NCBI RefSeq assembly: GCF_036373705.1 | Contig: NC_089855.1 | Coordinates: forward strand, 31,522,719-31,586,718 | Length of the DNA: 64,000 nt | Direction of reading: 5' to 3' | Source: Amia ocellicauda | Lineage: Eukaryota > Chordata > Actinopteri > Amiiformes > Amiidae | In this document: piece by piece, positions 35,872 through 47,800 of the stretch | Layout of the letters: each line of letters begins with the position of its first letter | Position numbering within the stretch: position 1 is the first letter of the stretch | The notes under the pieces: model-generated | Database searches by the model: none | The model's input: only the letters and a program-made list of their open reading frames with translations | What the model was told of the DNA's origin: nothing | Position numbers and translations under genes: made by a program

Positions 35872-35901
35872 AAGACATAGATCTACTCCCAGCTGTAAAC
35901 T
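35872..35901 (+). pseudogene. Duplicated copy of gene C tail exon 12
   Basis: A 30-base stretch after a good acceptor (ACTATTCAG) resembles exon 12 at 34494-34526 and stays open in phase 2 (about RHRSTPSCK). The strong donor (ACGGTAAG) has become ACTGTAATTT, so the usual splice position is weakened. It lies beyond the stop-codon exon. It could be used only if exon 13 were skipped, so I treat it as a dead or alternative exon. Confidence 0.6.
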
Positions 35902-36359
35902 GTAATTTAGACATCTGAATACAACACAGAATTGGGGATTTTACTCAGTATGTTTATCAGTCTTTACAGGTTTCTACAGTATGTGCTGTGAACACTGATT
36001 AACCATAGAACAGAGCATTTGTCTAATTTACAGGAAGATTTTTTTTTTTTTTAATGGAACTAGAGCAAAATTAGAAGAAACTTTTTGTATGAAAGTCTGT
36101 ATTGTATATGTTTTTTTTTTTAGACTGAACTGTTGTGACTGCCCTGCTAGGAATAAGCAACATATTAGAAAGCAACTTTCTTCACATTTAACACACAAAT
36201 AATGGCTATATTGGCTGCAACAGGGTAGATTAGCTGATTTATGGAAAAAGTAGTCTGTGGATGGACATAATTTCCTTTGTTAATTTGGATAATATTAAAT
36301 GTATGAGCTGTCCCTACCACGAGCAAGACTGGAAATGTTATTCAAAGGTATCAAAGACA

Positions 36360-36560
36360 CTAAAACTAAAATTAGAGTGGGACTGTCTGTGGGCTCTGCC
36401 TTGCTGATGATATGTGTTGTTCCTCTTCATACAGTTTGTTATTCCATCCTCATATAATTCACTGTAGCCTATGTTAGCAAAGGATACAATAAGAGGGTAA
36501 TTATTTTTCTTTGCTGCAGAAGTTCACATCACATCAACAGGTTTAGCTCATTAAACGTTA
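36360..36560 (+). repeat. Direct repeat, copy 1 (partner at 44085-44260)
   Basis: The segment containing TTGCTGATGATATGTGTTGTTC and CAATAAGAGGGTAATTATTT, followed by CTTTGCTGCAGAAGTTCACA, recurs in the same order at 44085-44260 with about 15-20 per cent divergence by eye. It probably marks the edge of the duplicated CD200-like unit, with 7.5 kb of transposon-rich DNA between the copies. Confidence 0.65.
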
Positions 36561-36599
36561 TTTATTTTGGACTGGTTTATTATTATTTATTTTATTTAC

Positions 36600-38150
36600 C
36601 TGGGTTTATTAAAGATGATTTTAGTTTGACTTGAGGGAAGTTAGCAACTAATAATGTAATAACTTAGATTATGTAATAATGGCTAATTATGGAATGAATT
36701 TTGGATAAAAATGTAATCACTGTATTTACGTTGTATTTGTTCATACTGCTGACTCCTGAACCTTAACCCTAACAAGTAACACACATACACACACATTGTG
36801 CAGCCATAGGGACATGTAGATGCACCTCCAATCAAATGTATTTTATTACAAGCAGCTGCAAGGAAGAGGTTCAAGAGGCAATCTCAAGAACACTCTTCAA
36901 GAAGTTACAAGCTACAGGCACTTTTATGCAGACCAGACAGGAGAGAAAGATAACAGGACCCACATGTCTGTCCCGTGATGAGTGTAAGTTCGGTTTCTGC
37001 CGGACAACTGCTCAGGAATTCTCGGTGCAGAGAAAATAAGACATTTGAAATAACATAGACAGAAAATAGAAACACTACAAGAGACAAAGAGCAGCAGAAC
37101 TCTGAAAACAGTCCTAGTAATTGGAAGGCTTTGACCCGTGCAGATCCCAGCTGCACCTCATATTGTCCATGTTATATTTCCGTCCTGGTTCAAGCAAGGA
37201 ATGAGGAAGAGTCTGTAATGTGTCAGCAAGCAGTCTATGTGCCAGGGCAACAGGTGTAATGTTCATCGCTAATGGCCCATGCCACCGAGGTGCAGTCACC
37301 AGACCATTCAGGATGCACCGGGGTCTCAAATGATCAGGGTGTCATTCACCGGCCGAACCTGTATGCGGGCAATTAAGTCAAGAAGCACCATTTGTGTAGT
37401 AGACAGTGGACAAGCCATGAAAGACAGTTTACTGCAACAGTCAGTTGTTGTAGTCGTAAAGGCTGGAAATGACAACATGTAGCTAGTAGTTCCAAAGCAA
37501 AACACAGCCATTCTGTACTGCTTCTGTGGGTTTAAACCTAAAGCATTGGATTAGGAGAAATCATAAATGATCATCAGTAGAATGGAAATGAATTGTAGCA
37601 TCAGCAGAGAGAAAGAAGGGAGGAGTTACAAATATTCAACTTGTCATATTAACCATAATCAAAAGGCCTCAGGTGAACACACCCAGGAGTGTTATTGAGG
37701 AAGCCCTCCAACAGACTCTCCCAACAGAGGCCATAGGGCAATCCTTCCAAACACTTAATTGATTTACAGCATTCAATAACATCACAGTTGCAGAATAAGA
37801 AAACTTGAAAGCGGAGTGCTAAGTTTCTATGATAATGCAACAGTCAAATCCTAATTTGGTTTCTGAAATCCTAGTAAGAAATCAAGTGGGTAACAGTAAT
37901 TTTCAGTAACAGAAGAGTCACAAACAAATCTAAAACCCTTCTAAATTATAGATCTCTCTTACAGGAGGAGCAAGGCGCCTTTGCCAATCCTTGGAGATAA
38001 CAATCTCTTTCACCCCTTCAGCAGGGAACCAGGAGCAGGCAGCTATAGAATATAAGTAAATGTGTGCATGTAAACCATGAAGTGTAGTTTTCTAATGTCC
38101 TAAACAGAAACACATGCCTACATTGATTATCAGTATAAATGCGAAAGCAA
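36600..38150. other. Unassigned segment, somewhat GC-richer
   Basis: From about 36830 to 37500 the base composition is less AT-rich than its surroundings, and several short - strand frames overlap in different phases, which would fit a broken retroelement. I could not match a recognisable domain. Nothing else in the segment is supported. Confidence 0.3.
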
Positions 38151-38166
38151 CTGCTTTACCCCAGAC

Positions 38167-38353
38167 CAGGGGTTTTCAAACCGGTCCTTGAGTAACCCCT
38201 GCCCTGCTGGTTTTTGTTCCAACCAATGTCTTAATTGCTTATCATTAATTGACCTAAAAAAGCAATATAGCATTCAATTAAGTAATTAAGACCTTGGTTG
38301 GAACAAAAACCAGCAGGGCAGGGGGTACTCCAGGACCGGCTTGAAAACCCCTG
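38167..38353. mobile_element. hAT-type miniature element with 8-bp target duplication
   Basis: The 187-bp element begins CAGGGGTTTTCAAACCGGTC and ends with its near inverse (GACCGGCTTGAAAACCCCTG). Nearly the whole length is palindromic, centred near 38255. CCCCAGAC is duplicated exactly on both sides (38159-38166 and 38354-38361). An 8-bp duplication and CAGGGG ends are the hAT signature. Confidence 0.9.
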
Positions 38354-38745
38354 CCCCAGACAAACCAGTATCTTCTTAGTCCAGTCTCATTTAGTGTGTT
38401 TTGTACAACCTATACCATGCCCTTTAACACTCGTGTCGGTCTGGGGGATGGAGTTATGATAGCGTCTCTGTAGGGGAATATGTAGATTCCCATGATGAAT
38501 TAATCCAGGAGGCTGGCAATGTAGACCTCCGTTGAGGTACTGTGTGACGGGGACACAACACACCACTAGGTGCCTCACAGCTAGCACACACTACCTTCTT
38601 GTCAAATGTAAAATTATTATGCAATTGTCGGATTGCATAATGATGTTCGTCAGAAAGTCCGTTTAGCTTGTGATATATCGCCGTCTAGTGTTCAAGTTTT
38701 GTTATAACATTTAGTTCATGCCATTTTCTCCTGCAAACTTGTAAA

Positions 38746-39379
38746 TAGGGAATCCAATCCCGGGCGTTTTTTTCTATCCCGGGATTTCGGGACTGCTGTT
38801 TTTAAAATCCCGGGATTTCAGGATTAAAAAGAGCTTCCCAGCTAACACACACATTATTACGTTGCTGCAACGTTATGGCAAGGTTGCGTATTAGCTAGGT
38901 CATCTTCAAATGTAGTAATAATTATAATACATGGAATCAACCAAAACAACAAAACTAACACCCTATTGTTTTCTTAAATACGTTAACGTTTTTATTTATG
39001 TATCACGTCATGAATCGCATTGAATGTTAAACAGATTGTTTACTACTAAGTAGCGTAGTCTCGGAGATGAGACGAACGCATTACTATAATAAACTATAAT
39101 GTATGCTATATACTACACTAATATATATATATAACACAAAACAGCCACAAGCACTAGACTACTAGTACGACTACACTAAAACATACACTGGGCAGTTAAA
39201 CAGTAGGCCTATGATTTTTAGGTTTTGTTTACTATCTGTTTCTTAATACAGCAATTCAGATTCACATTCTGAACAGATGACGAGCCTCTGTATTAATTCT
39301 TGCACATTGTCTTTTATTATAGATTACAGCACGGAGTACAAGAATGACAGGATTCGGGATCCCGGGATTGGATTCCCTA
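38746..39379. mobile_element. Non-autonomous hAT element with 8-bp target duplication
   Basis: The 634-bp element has termini TAGGGAATCCAATCCCGGG and CCCGGGATTGGATTCCCTA, which are exact reverse complements. CTTGTAAA is duplicated on both sides (38738-38745 and 39380-39387). Internal repeats of ATCCCGGGATTTC sit near the left end. It has no transposase, so it is a deletion derivative. Confidence 0.92.
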
Positions 39380-39902
39380 CTTGTAAACAACAATCCTCCT
39401 CTCCTTTCCTTGCCGTTTTACTACACTATCCGTGCGTCAATGCAGAGATAGTTTCCAATTTTGTTTATGATTAATTCAGGATGATTTATATCATATTAAG
39501 ATCGACATTTAACTGTATGTTAAATGTTTATAGTGAATGTAGCTCTGCAGTTAATGTCATTAACTAAGTTAATGCTTGTTGTTTCCTCTGTGGATGCAAA
39601 AACATTAAAGTAATTGTCAATGTTGAAATAGTTCGAAAATATCAGCGCAGTGACCCTGGGATGAGACTGAACTGTCTGCCTGGGATTGTGATGTTGAGTA
39701 GTCCTTTTCACTGGGGACTTCCAGTGGGGCACCACTACAGTATTCACAGCCTGTGAGGATCTCCAACCCAAACACGTTGTTCGTTAAAGTTGACATATCC
39801 ATGTTTTTTTACTATTATTCCAGAGACTGATCTCGAGATGTTTGCTGTTGAAAAAAGAGAGCATGATTAATTTAGATATTTTGATATTTCAGATTAATTT
39901 TC

Positions 39903-39904
<2 letters not shown>

Positions 39905-39981
<77 letters not shown>
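39905..39981. repeat. (AT)n microsatellite
   Basis: About 77 bases of alternating AT in intergenic DNA between the hAT element and the Tc1 fragment at 40.7 kb. Confidence 0.95.
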
Positions 39982-39984
<3 letters not shown>

Positions 39985-40747
39985 ACTTGGAATGACACAC
40001 TTCATTGTTCTGTAATTATTCATTCATGTATTTTTAGGGACACATGCAATAACATAACATTGTCATCAGGACAATGGGTTGTTTCCATGCACATTTCACA
40101 GGCAGATTTTGATGATATTTGAAAAAGTAATAGTCATAATAAATGACTGTACTGATTACAAAAAAAAAAAAAATCATTGTTGTTTATTAAGAATAATAAT
40201 AGGAAACAGAAGAAGAAAAATGAATGACAAATAATATAAATATGTTAACAGATGTATTCATGTTTACCAACCTAACTTTTCATCAGGTGTTTATAATAAC
40301 TGAAGACGACATCAGGGATGATCAGAATTGCTGCTAACTTGACTATTATTGTGATTATTATCCATTTAAATACTCTAGACTATGTAGATCAAAGTATATG
40401 CATTCATAAAGATAGAAAAGGTAAAGTTTTACAAAATAGTAAATATCCACCTATCTTTCACTTATCAAAACGTCAGTTTTATTAACAGTATGTCAAGATT
40501 AAATTATAAATGGCAATTATATATGTGTTTATGCTTTGTTAACTTAATTTATCATTATTATTTTTTTTGTTTATAGTTTTATAATTTGAATTTAGTTGGT
40601 CTTCTACTGTACTTTTACCTATTGTAACATGTCTTAGAAAAGAAAACCCAATATTATGACCAATATTTATCTATACCAGGAATAAGAAAACAAATGCTGA
40701 GGAACCTACACTGTAAAAAAAAAGTTTCTCTAAAAATAACAGTTATA

Positions 40748-40925
40748 CAGTGCATCCAGAAAGTATTCACAGCGCTTCACTTTTTCCACATTTTGTTATG
40801 TTACAGCCTTATTCCAAAATTTATTAAATTCATTATTTTCCTCAAAATTCTACAAACAATACCCCATAATGACAACGTGATCAACAGGATGTGGTCACAT
40901 TTTTTTAATTTACCCCATTTCATTT
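40748..40925 (+). mobile_element. Tc1-like terminal fragment
   Basis: CAGTGCATCCAGAAAGTATT followed by CACAGCGCTTCACTTTTTCC and, later, AATACCCCATAATGACAACG is the recognisable left end of a widespread fish Tc1-like element. The rest, including any transposase, is missing. Confidence 0.75.
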
Positions 40926-41062
40926 TGTTTTGTTTTTGTGAAAGACTTACCATTGATATGAATGTAATATAACAATTCTTATTCTTAGAATAGACTAAAT
41001 TAATAGTATTATTTACATATGTTTTGTATGTGTATTTGGGATTTAGTTAATATCATACTTAC

Positions 41063-41305
41063 CCACAACAGATACAATAAGGTGCAGAAAATCATTGTGT
41101 TCAAAGTGTGCTATATGGAGGGTGGTTCTGTCACCCACTCTCTGAATTGTGATGCGAGGTTCATCACAATTGCTGTTTGTATTGCTGTTATCAAACCATA
41201 AAATCACCTGACAGTTACTCCCACTTGCCCTGTTTATCTTCCATTGTTCATATCTCACATGAACAAATGTTTTATTGGAGCAGTTGAAAGAAACATTACC
41301 TGGAA
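41063..41305 (-). pseudogene. Ig V-like exon of a non-CD200 family, possibly decayed
   Basis: On the - strand a 243-nt phase 1-1 open exon runs from an AG acceptor at 41306 to a good donor (GTAAGT). It encodes VPGNVSFNCS (B strand Cys), YEQWKI (C strand Trp), two further Cys (SNCQVILW, SNCDEP), and RITIQRVGDRTTLHIAHFE (D-E strands). The expected D-x-G-x-Y-x-C of strand F is replaced by HNDFLHLIVS, so the conserved Cys is missing. This may be a small deletion, or the domain may be unusual. The pattern is nearer to activating or inhibitory lymphocyte receptors such as BTLA or CD96, genes that neighbour CD200 in mammals, than to CD200. That family choice is a guess. Convincing leader and membrane exons were not found. 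Confidence 0.5.
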
Positions 41306-42153
41306 CTCTTTATAAAGGAATTATGTAATTAAAGGAAAAGTTATCTGCACCAGAGAAATACATTTCCTCAGTTCCCTCAAAATGGATGTCAGCTTTCCAT
41401 CCTTAACTATGTTCTTCTCCAGAAAACTAAAACATGTATTCAACCATTAAAAGTAGAATTCTCTGAATATAAATAATGTGGCTAAATACTGCCCAGCTGC
41501 CCATTTCACGTTTACACAATGAAAATATATTTTCCACAGCTATTCGAATTAGTGGATTCATAAATTTAATCCGTACACAGGCTGCAGTGTCAGCAGTTAA
41601 GCCATGTAAAGTGTTAACCATCTTTTGATAAATTATTTTATTTTGTGTGATCTTAAGGTTTGTGAAATGTAAAATTATTATCAATCCCAAACCTTTCTTC
41701 TGCAGAGTAATCACCTATTACTTCAGGACATAGACAAGATTGCTGTGAACTATACTCTGTTGTCCACACAGTTTTAAAATAAAATAATTAAAGTACTACA
41801 TTAGTAAATTGCACACATTTAATCATTCATTTCCACTGGAGACTATAACAAAACCTCAAATAATGCATATGGACTGGATGTATTGTCGATCAAAAAATCC
41901 TAACAATCTGTTTAAAATTAAAATGTCTTATAATGTGTGATAAGATATATTGCTACTGACTTTCCATATAGTCACTGCATTCTCTTAAAGAGAGCACAAT
42001 ACATAGATTCCTTGCTGATTAAATCAATGAACATTATTCATTTACTTTTTATAGTTTGACAAAAAATAAAACTTCAAATAATCTTCATAAAGCAACAACA
42101 GTTTCCCAAATGTAACACTTGAATTATTTATTTATAATAATTAATAATAATAA

Positions 42154-42154
<1 letters not shown>

Positions 42155-42184
<30 letters not shown>

Positions 42185-42206
42185 AAGAAGAAGAAGAAGA
42201 AGAAGA
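42155..42206. repeat. (AAG)n microsatellite
   Basis: About 52 bases of AAG repeats after an AAT-rich run. No coding context. Confidence 0.95.
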
Positions 42207-43225
42207 ATGCATTGTTTTATACAGATTACACACATTGTTCCAGCATCCTTGTACCTGTTTTATACACCAAAATCTAAAAATGACTTACCTTGAGGAAAAC
42301 AACAAGACCCTTTTTGCTGAGATACTTTGTTGTACTTCCAAATCAACATAGTGTATTATTTGTTGGGATGTTATTTGTAAAATAACATTTGAAAAATGTT
42401 TATTCATGCATTCAAAATCTTACAAAGTTTTAGAAATTGGTTAACACATGCATGCACACATTTATCTATGTATTCTGTAGCTGCCTGCTGCTAGTTCCCT
42501 ACTGTGGAGGTGAAATAGATTGTTAACTCCAAGGATTGACAAAGGGCCCTTGCTCATCCTGTAAGTGAGTTGTATATTTTAGAAGGGGTTTCATTTGTTT
42601 GTGGCTCTTGTGACTTGGGTCAGCTTTGCAAACAGTAGGGACTGCGAAAACCCCAGAATTATTATTTTAAAAGGTGTTAGGGTATGCTCTGTATATGCTC
42701 TGTATATGCTTCTTCCATGCTGCTGCTAATACTGTAATATTATTTTCTCTCTTAACTTTCCTCTTTCTCTCTGTCTCTATCTCACTCTCTGAGTTTGTTC
42801 TGTTGATTAAACTTTAATCCTTCAGGACTTTCAACTGCACAACCAGTCTGCCTTGTTTTCATTTCTTTGCTGATAACTAACTGTGCCAGGCAGAATGGGC
42901 ACCATATTAGGATTTAACTTCCTGACTATTGCATTAGAAAAGAAACTTAGTTCACCTTTTACTGAATGAAACTGGGGTTTAATTCATATTTTATGCTAAG
43001 TAGTTTTTTATTGTATGGTTTTAGTGTACAGGTACCATTTTACAGTGCGTCTACTACTGGTTTCTTCATTTAATTGAAGTATAGTTGTTGTGGGGAATCT
43101 TGGGTTATTAATCTGAAACGAGAGGTCCGTCTCCTCTGATCATAAAGAGGGTGGTGTGGCCGACTATAGGAGACATGCAATAATGCTTGTGGCGGACAAC
43201 AAATCCCCCCCTGCCGAATTGCCAC

Positions 43226-43995
43226 ACATAGACAGAAAGGTAGGTCCTTCCTTTGATAGCCCTGTCAGGATAGGAGTTAAATAACAGCTGTAGCAAGCCT
43301 AGTCTTTTGTAACTCCTCTAAATACTAAACCTAATAAAACAGTATTTTGTAACTCCTCTGATGACTATTGAGCTTTCCTGCAGGCCCACCTGGGAAAAAC
43401 TTACATGTTCCCTGTAAAAGTAAGAGATCTTAGCTCCAAAGTGAGTATTATAAGTGGTGATGTTTTCAGATGACTGTTCATTCTGCTTCTGTCATGTAAC
43501 CTGCAGGACATCTTTGGGCTCCGTCAGCTCGCAGGTGAGATTGGCTGCTTCTCCCAGTGCTGCTCTGACAATCCGCTGTGTTCTCACCAGCTCTGAGGAA
43601 GCTGCAAGTAAATACTAAATAAATCCATACATTCAATAAACATATAATGCATTTATATATTAAAGACATTTGTGAGGAAGATAGATCCTCTGCATATTAT
43701 TGTGCTTAAAGTGATTGTTATTTCTACTTTAAGTCCCAATCTCTCACCTAGTTGCACTACCACTTGTACCCAGCAATCTAAAAATACATCTCTCCACTTG
43801 CTGCATGGATTCAAATTGCCCAATGCAAATATTTTATATACAGTAGCAGGATGTGCACTTTGCCCTAAGCAGGCAATACAGTCAACTGCACCCTCTTATT
43901 TTATTTAATTAAGGAGGGCACTGTAAACATTCTCTCCTCCACACTTATTGCAGTATGGAATTTATTTACTTTTTGGTAGAAAGTTGTTTGCTTAA
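43226..43995 (-). pseudogene. Inverted CD200-like V exon with part of intron 1
   Basis: Read on the - strand, 43995-43602 matches the 3' part of intron 1 of gene C. The acceptor (TTGCAG) and V exon (43601-43226) then follow, very close to the V exons of C and D at first. The conserved Trp codon in VTWQ is TGA. Near 43320-43370 an insertion repeats GAGGAGTTACAAAA. The donor after TCTATG is lost. No C2 or membrane exon lies beyond it. It is therefore a dead partial copy inserted in reverse. Confidence 0.88.
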
Positions 43996-44084
43996 AGAGA
44001 AAAATACTATGGCCTTAGGGCATGTCACAGGCTTTGCGAAAGGGAGGTATTCCCATAGAGAGACGGTAATTTACCAGAGCCTGT

Positions 44085-44260
44085 GCACTGGCTTGCTGTT
44101 GATATGTGTTGTTCTTCTTCAAGAAGTCAGTTAGCCTATGCTAACAAGAGATACAATGAGAGGGTTATTCTTTTTCTTTGCTTCAGAAGCTCACATGTAC
44201 TTCATTGAGTATTATACTGTGGGTTTAGCTAATTGAACATTATGTATTTTACACTTTTGG
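44085..44260 (+). repeat. Direct repeat, copy 2 (partner at 36360-36560)
   Basis: It carries the same landmarks as copy 1: TTGCTGTTGATATGTGTTGT, then CCTATGCTAACAAGAGATAC, then AGAGGGTTATTCTTTTTCTT and CTTCAGAAGCTCACATG. It precedes the gene D promoter just as copy 1 follows gene C. Confidence 0.65.
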
Positions 44261-44666
44261 AATTTGAGGTCTGATGTTGTGAAACAGTCTTGTAATGCCC
44301 ATCTGTTAGCTATGGTGGCCCTAAAGGGCAAAGTGAAATTAAAAAAGAGGTGGTGAATTTCTTTGCCCTTAATGAACCACCATACTTAGGCTTAGTTTTA
44401 AACTTCAGTATATTTCTTATGGAATACTATATTATTATTAATAAAAATATATTTCTAGCAAATGCCCTTGTCGTGGGCAACTTACATTTTTTACAATATA
44501 TCACATAAATTTTATATACAATTGCCCATTGAATCAGCTGGATTTTTACTGGATCAATCTAGGTAAATGACCTTGGAGGCATTTTAAAATTTCACTCACA
44601 AAGTGCAACCTTGTGTGTATCAGTAGTCTGAGTTGGCACTATTTCAATAATAAAACAGAAATTAAT

Positions 44667-44703
44667 GTGATTGGTTGGTTGGTGTAGCTGTGCTCCAATA
44701 GTT
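44667..44703 (+). promoter_or_regulatory. CCAAT promoter block of gene D
   Basis: GTGATTGGTTGGTTGGTGTA with GCTGTGCTCCAATAGTT is the same block found before gene C and the pseudogene unit, about 150 bases upstream of the gene D start codon. The IRF-like repeat of its relatives has decayed here (ATTTCACTCACAAAGTG near 44590), so gene D may respond differently. Confidence 0.5.
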
Positions 44704-44815
44704 GCACTAATATAGGTAGAAGGCGCTAAATTTGAAATTGCACACACATGCAGTTGAGTGACAAACAATGGTGTAAGCTAGTTTTAAGCTGTACAATATT
44801 TTTCTTGTTTTCGTC

Positions 44816-47800
44816 ATGACTCCTGTGGTAAAATATGTGTTTTGGCTATTGGCAATGACAGCTAATGGTAAGTAGTTAAAACAAAATGTTTTCACAATTT
44901 CAATTTTTTTTTTGCTTCTTTTATGATATACTTCTTTATGTGTAAATATTCACTATAGCTGCACTGTAGATAGTTTTAGCTGATAGCTGATGAAATATGT
45001 CTTAATACTCGTAATTAAGTCAACTTGAACATGTGATATAGGTATAGAAATATGTCTTAAAGTATTAATGAATTCTCCCAGATGGTAACATGTTATGCAT
45101 TTATAAGGTTTATTCTAAAAGTGTTTTGCAGAATTATCTGATGTGGATTTTTACCATGCTTTAACTTTCATACTTGTATTCAGCACAACATTTGGATCTA
45201 TTGTGTTCACCATTGCACATGTATTACCCCACAAACGTGAGCAAATGATTGAGGAATTGTGTTAAAAACCCAACATGCATTCAAATTCTTGATTTGTCAT
45301 TTGGCATTTTACAATTAGTTCAAATGCATAGGTCATTTCATTATGACACAGGATTGATGACCACCTCCATGAAAATCAGCTTTAGGAAAGTTTGGTGACC
45401 ATTTAATACATTATTGAGCTCAAATTATTAATACTGTCTTTTACGAAAGAAAAACATAATCAGCTAGAATTCTGTGCATAAATCTTTCTTCAGCAGATTA
45501 AGATGCAGCTATGAGAGAAGTCTGCGATCTGGTTAATTATTAAATTAACATGATTTTTGGACCTAGTTTACTTTATTATTTGTCCTTGATTATTAGTAAT
45601 CTAGTAATCAGTTTGAAAAGGATGTTTTCACCTAAGAGAAATCTTGAAAATCACATATTTTATTTTGTTGCACATAAAGTTTGATGACAATCTCTTTTAT
45701 ATCAAGTTGGAACTCCCTAGTATAGCTGTCAGATGGACAGGTCTCCCAAGTTACCTAAAATGAACTGTACTTTGATACAACATCACTGCAGGTGGAATTA
45801 TAATACATTATTCTAATGGAATAAAATGCTAAAGATACGTCTGTATTTTTCTCTTTGAGCAAACTAATTTGTATGAAAAAGTAAATAAATTAGACCGGTA
45901 ATTTAAATCAATGTGACAATAAGTGTGGAGGAGAAATTACATTATTTTTTACAGTGCCCTTAATTAAATTAAATAAGACACTACAGTCCTGTCTGTATTT
46001 TATGCTTAGGACAAAGTGCATATTCTACTGTAAAATATATGAATTGGCTAATTAGAATCCATACAGCAATAAGTGGTGAGATGTAGGTTTAGATTGCACT
46101 CTGCTTGGGTGAAGTGGTAGTGCAACTAGAAGAGCTTGGGACTGAAGCTTGTGCTTTAAAATAGAAATATCATAATCACTTTAATTTCCAAGCACAATAA
46201 TAACACAAAAGCGTTGAATACATACACTTATTATATGTTTATTGCATGTATGTATTATTTGTCATTTACTTGCAGCTTCCTCAGAGCTGGTGAGAACACA
46301 GCGGATTGTCAGAGCAGCACTGGGAGAAGCAGCCAATCTCACCTGCGAGCTGACGGAGCCCAAAGATGTCCTGCAGGTTACATGGCAGAGGCAGAACAGA
46401 CAGTCTGCTGTAAACATCGCCACTTATAATACTCGCTTTGGAGCTAAAATCTCTGACTCTTACAGGGAACATGTGAGTTTTTCCCAGGTGGGCCTGCAGA
46501 AATGCTCAATAGCCATCAGAGGAGTTACAAGAGAAGACGAGGTGTGCTACAACTGTTTATTTAACTCGTATCCTGATGGGGCCATCAGAGGAATGACCTG
46601 CCTTTCAGTCTATGGTAAAATATTAATTGTCTTCTTAAATGTGTAATGTACAGGTTACTAGCTTCCGCTTTAAAATGTTGTATCCAAGAAATATAAATAT
46701 TTTTACAATACATCTACTCTGGTGTTGTCATTTGATTTTACAGAATAGGCAAAAGTGTAATTAAGACCAGAAGCAAAAAGTAGCAAACACTTTAGTAATT
46801 TCCTTATTTGTTGAATATGGAAACCGTTTGTGCAGTGAATGTCCTCCACCCATTCTAACTCTTTTCAGAGCTATATGAGCCCATCTTTGAAGTGAGCACT
46901 GTGCCCCACCATGGCAGTGAACACAAAGTCTTTCTGCTGACCTGCTCTGTCACTGGCAGACCACCTCCCACCATGTCCTGGAGTACTGAGAGACACGATG
47001 TCATAGAGGATTCTCAGCACTACACTGTCACCAACCCCAATGGCACCGTTACTGTGACTAGAAATGCCACGATTGATGTGTCCAGACTGACAGGCAAGGA
47101 AACGCTGATAAAGTGCATAGTCGAGCAACCTGCTCTGGAAAGCAAGAAGGAGATTTTCAGAGTGATTGCAGATGGTGAGAATTTGTATTTTCTTGAAATA
47201 GTGTTTCGTATTTCATGTTTTATATGAAACCTGGTAAGTACTACCTCGTCCCATCAGGTCATCAGATGAAACAACTCACAGTCCTACATAATTCTATTGC
47301 CTGTTCCAGCTTTGAGTATAGGCCTACAGATTATTCATCAAGGGTTGTTAAACATAACATAAACTTCTGAGTATCACTCCAAATTTCATAACTGTCAACA
47401 GATAACAAACCAATTATGTAAACTCCCAGTATTGTGAAAAACTGCAATATTTAATTATTTGTTAAATAGTGTGGAAGTGTATGGCAAGCATTTGTTAAAT
47501 GTGCTTTAAACATGCAATATTTAGAAATGTTATTCTCTGCACGTTTCAGTATGGAACCCAGCGTTCTAATGATAGAAGTGTTGAATATGAATTCTAACAC
47601 AATAGGGTAATTCTGTGTTTTGCTTTCTTTCAGGTTTCACTGATTCAGTGCATTCCAGACCATATGGTGATCTGAGCCAGCAGTCAGGTAGACAAACTTT
47701 ATAAGCAAATTACTTCAATCTTTCTGTTTCAAATATTGAAACAATTTAGTTGTTTGTAACCATTTATTTTAGCAATTCAACATTTGTTTCACAAAAACGA

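Larger units (their letters stand above)
35058..36360. other. 3' region of gene C with a duplicated tail-exon block
   Basis: After the gene C stop the sequence continues as probable 3' UTR. From about 35780 to 36300 it repeats the 34380-34900 segment around exon 12, including a phrase ending CATCTGAATACAACACAG and the following GGTTTCTACAGTAT. The duplication carries one exon copy (35872-35901). A retroposon tail lies at 35560-35690. No other gene is seen. Confidence 0.55.

Noticed and set aside
42279-42350. Possible - strand first exon (MLIWKYNKV...) with donor GTAAGT for the Ig exon at 41.1 kb
   Set aside because: The phase fits, but the peptide is not a signal sequence and nothing else supports it.
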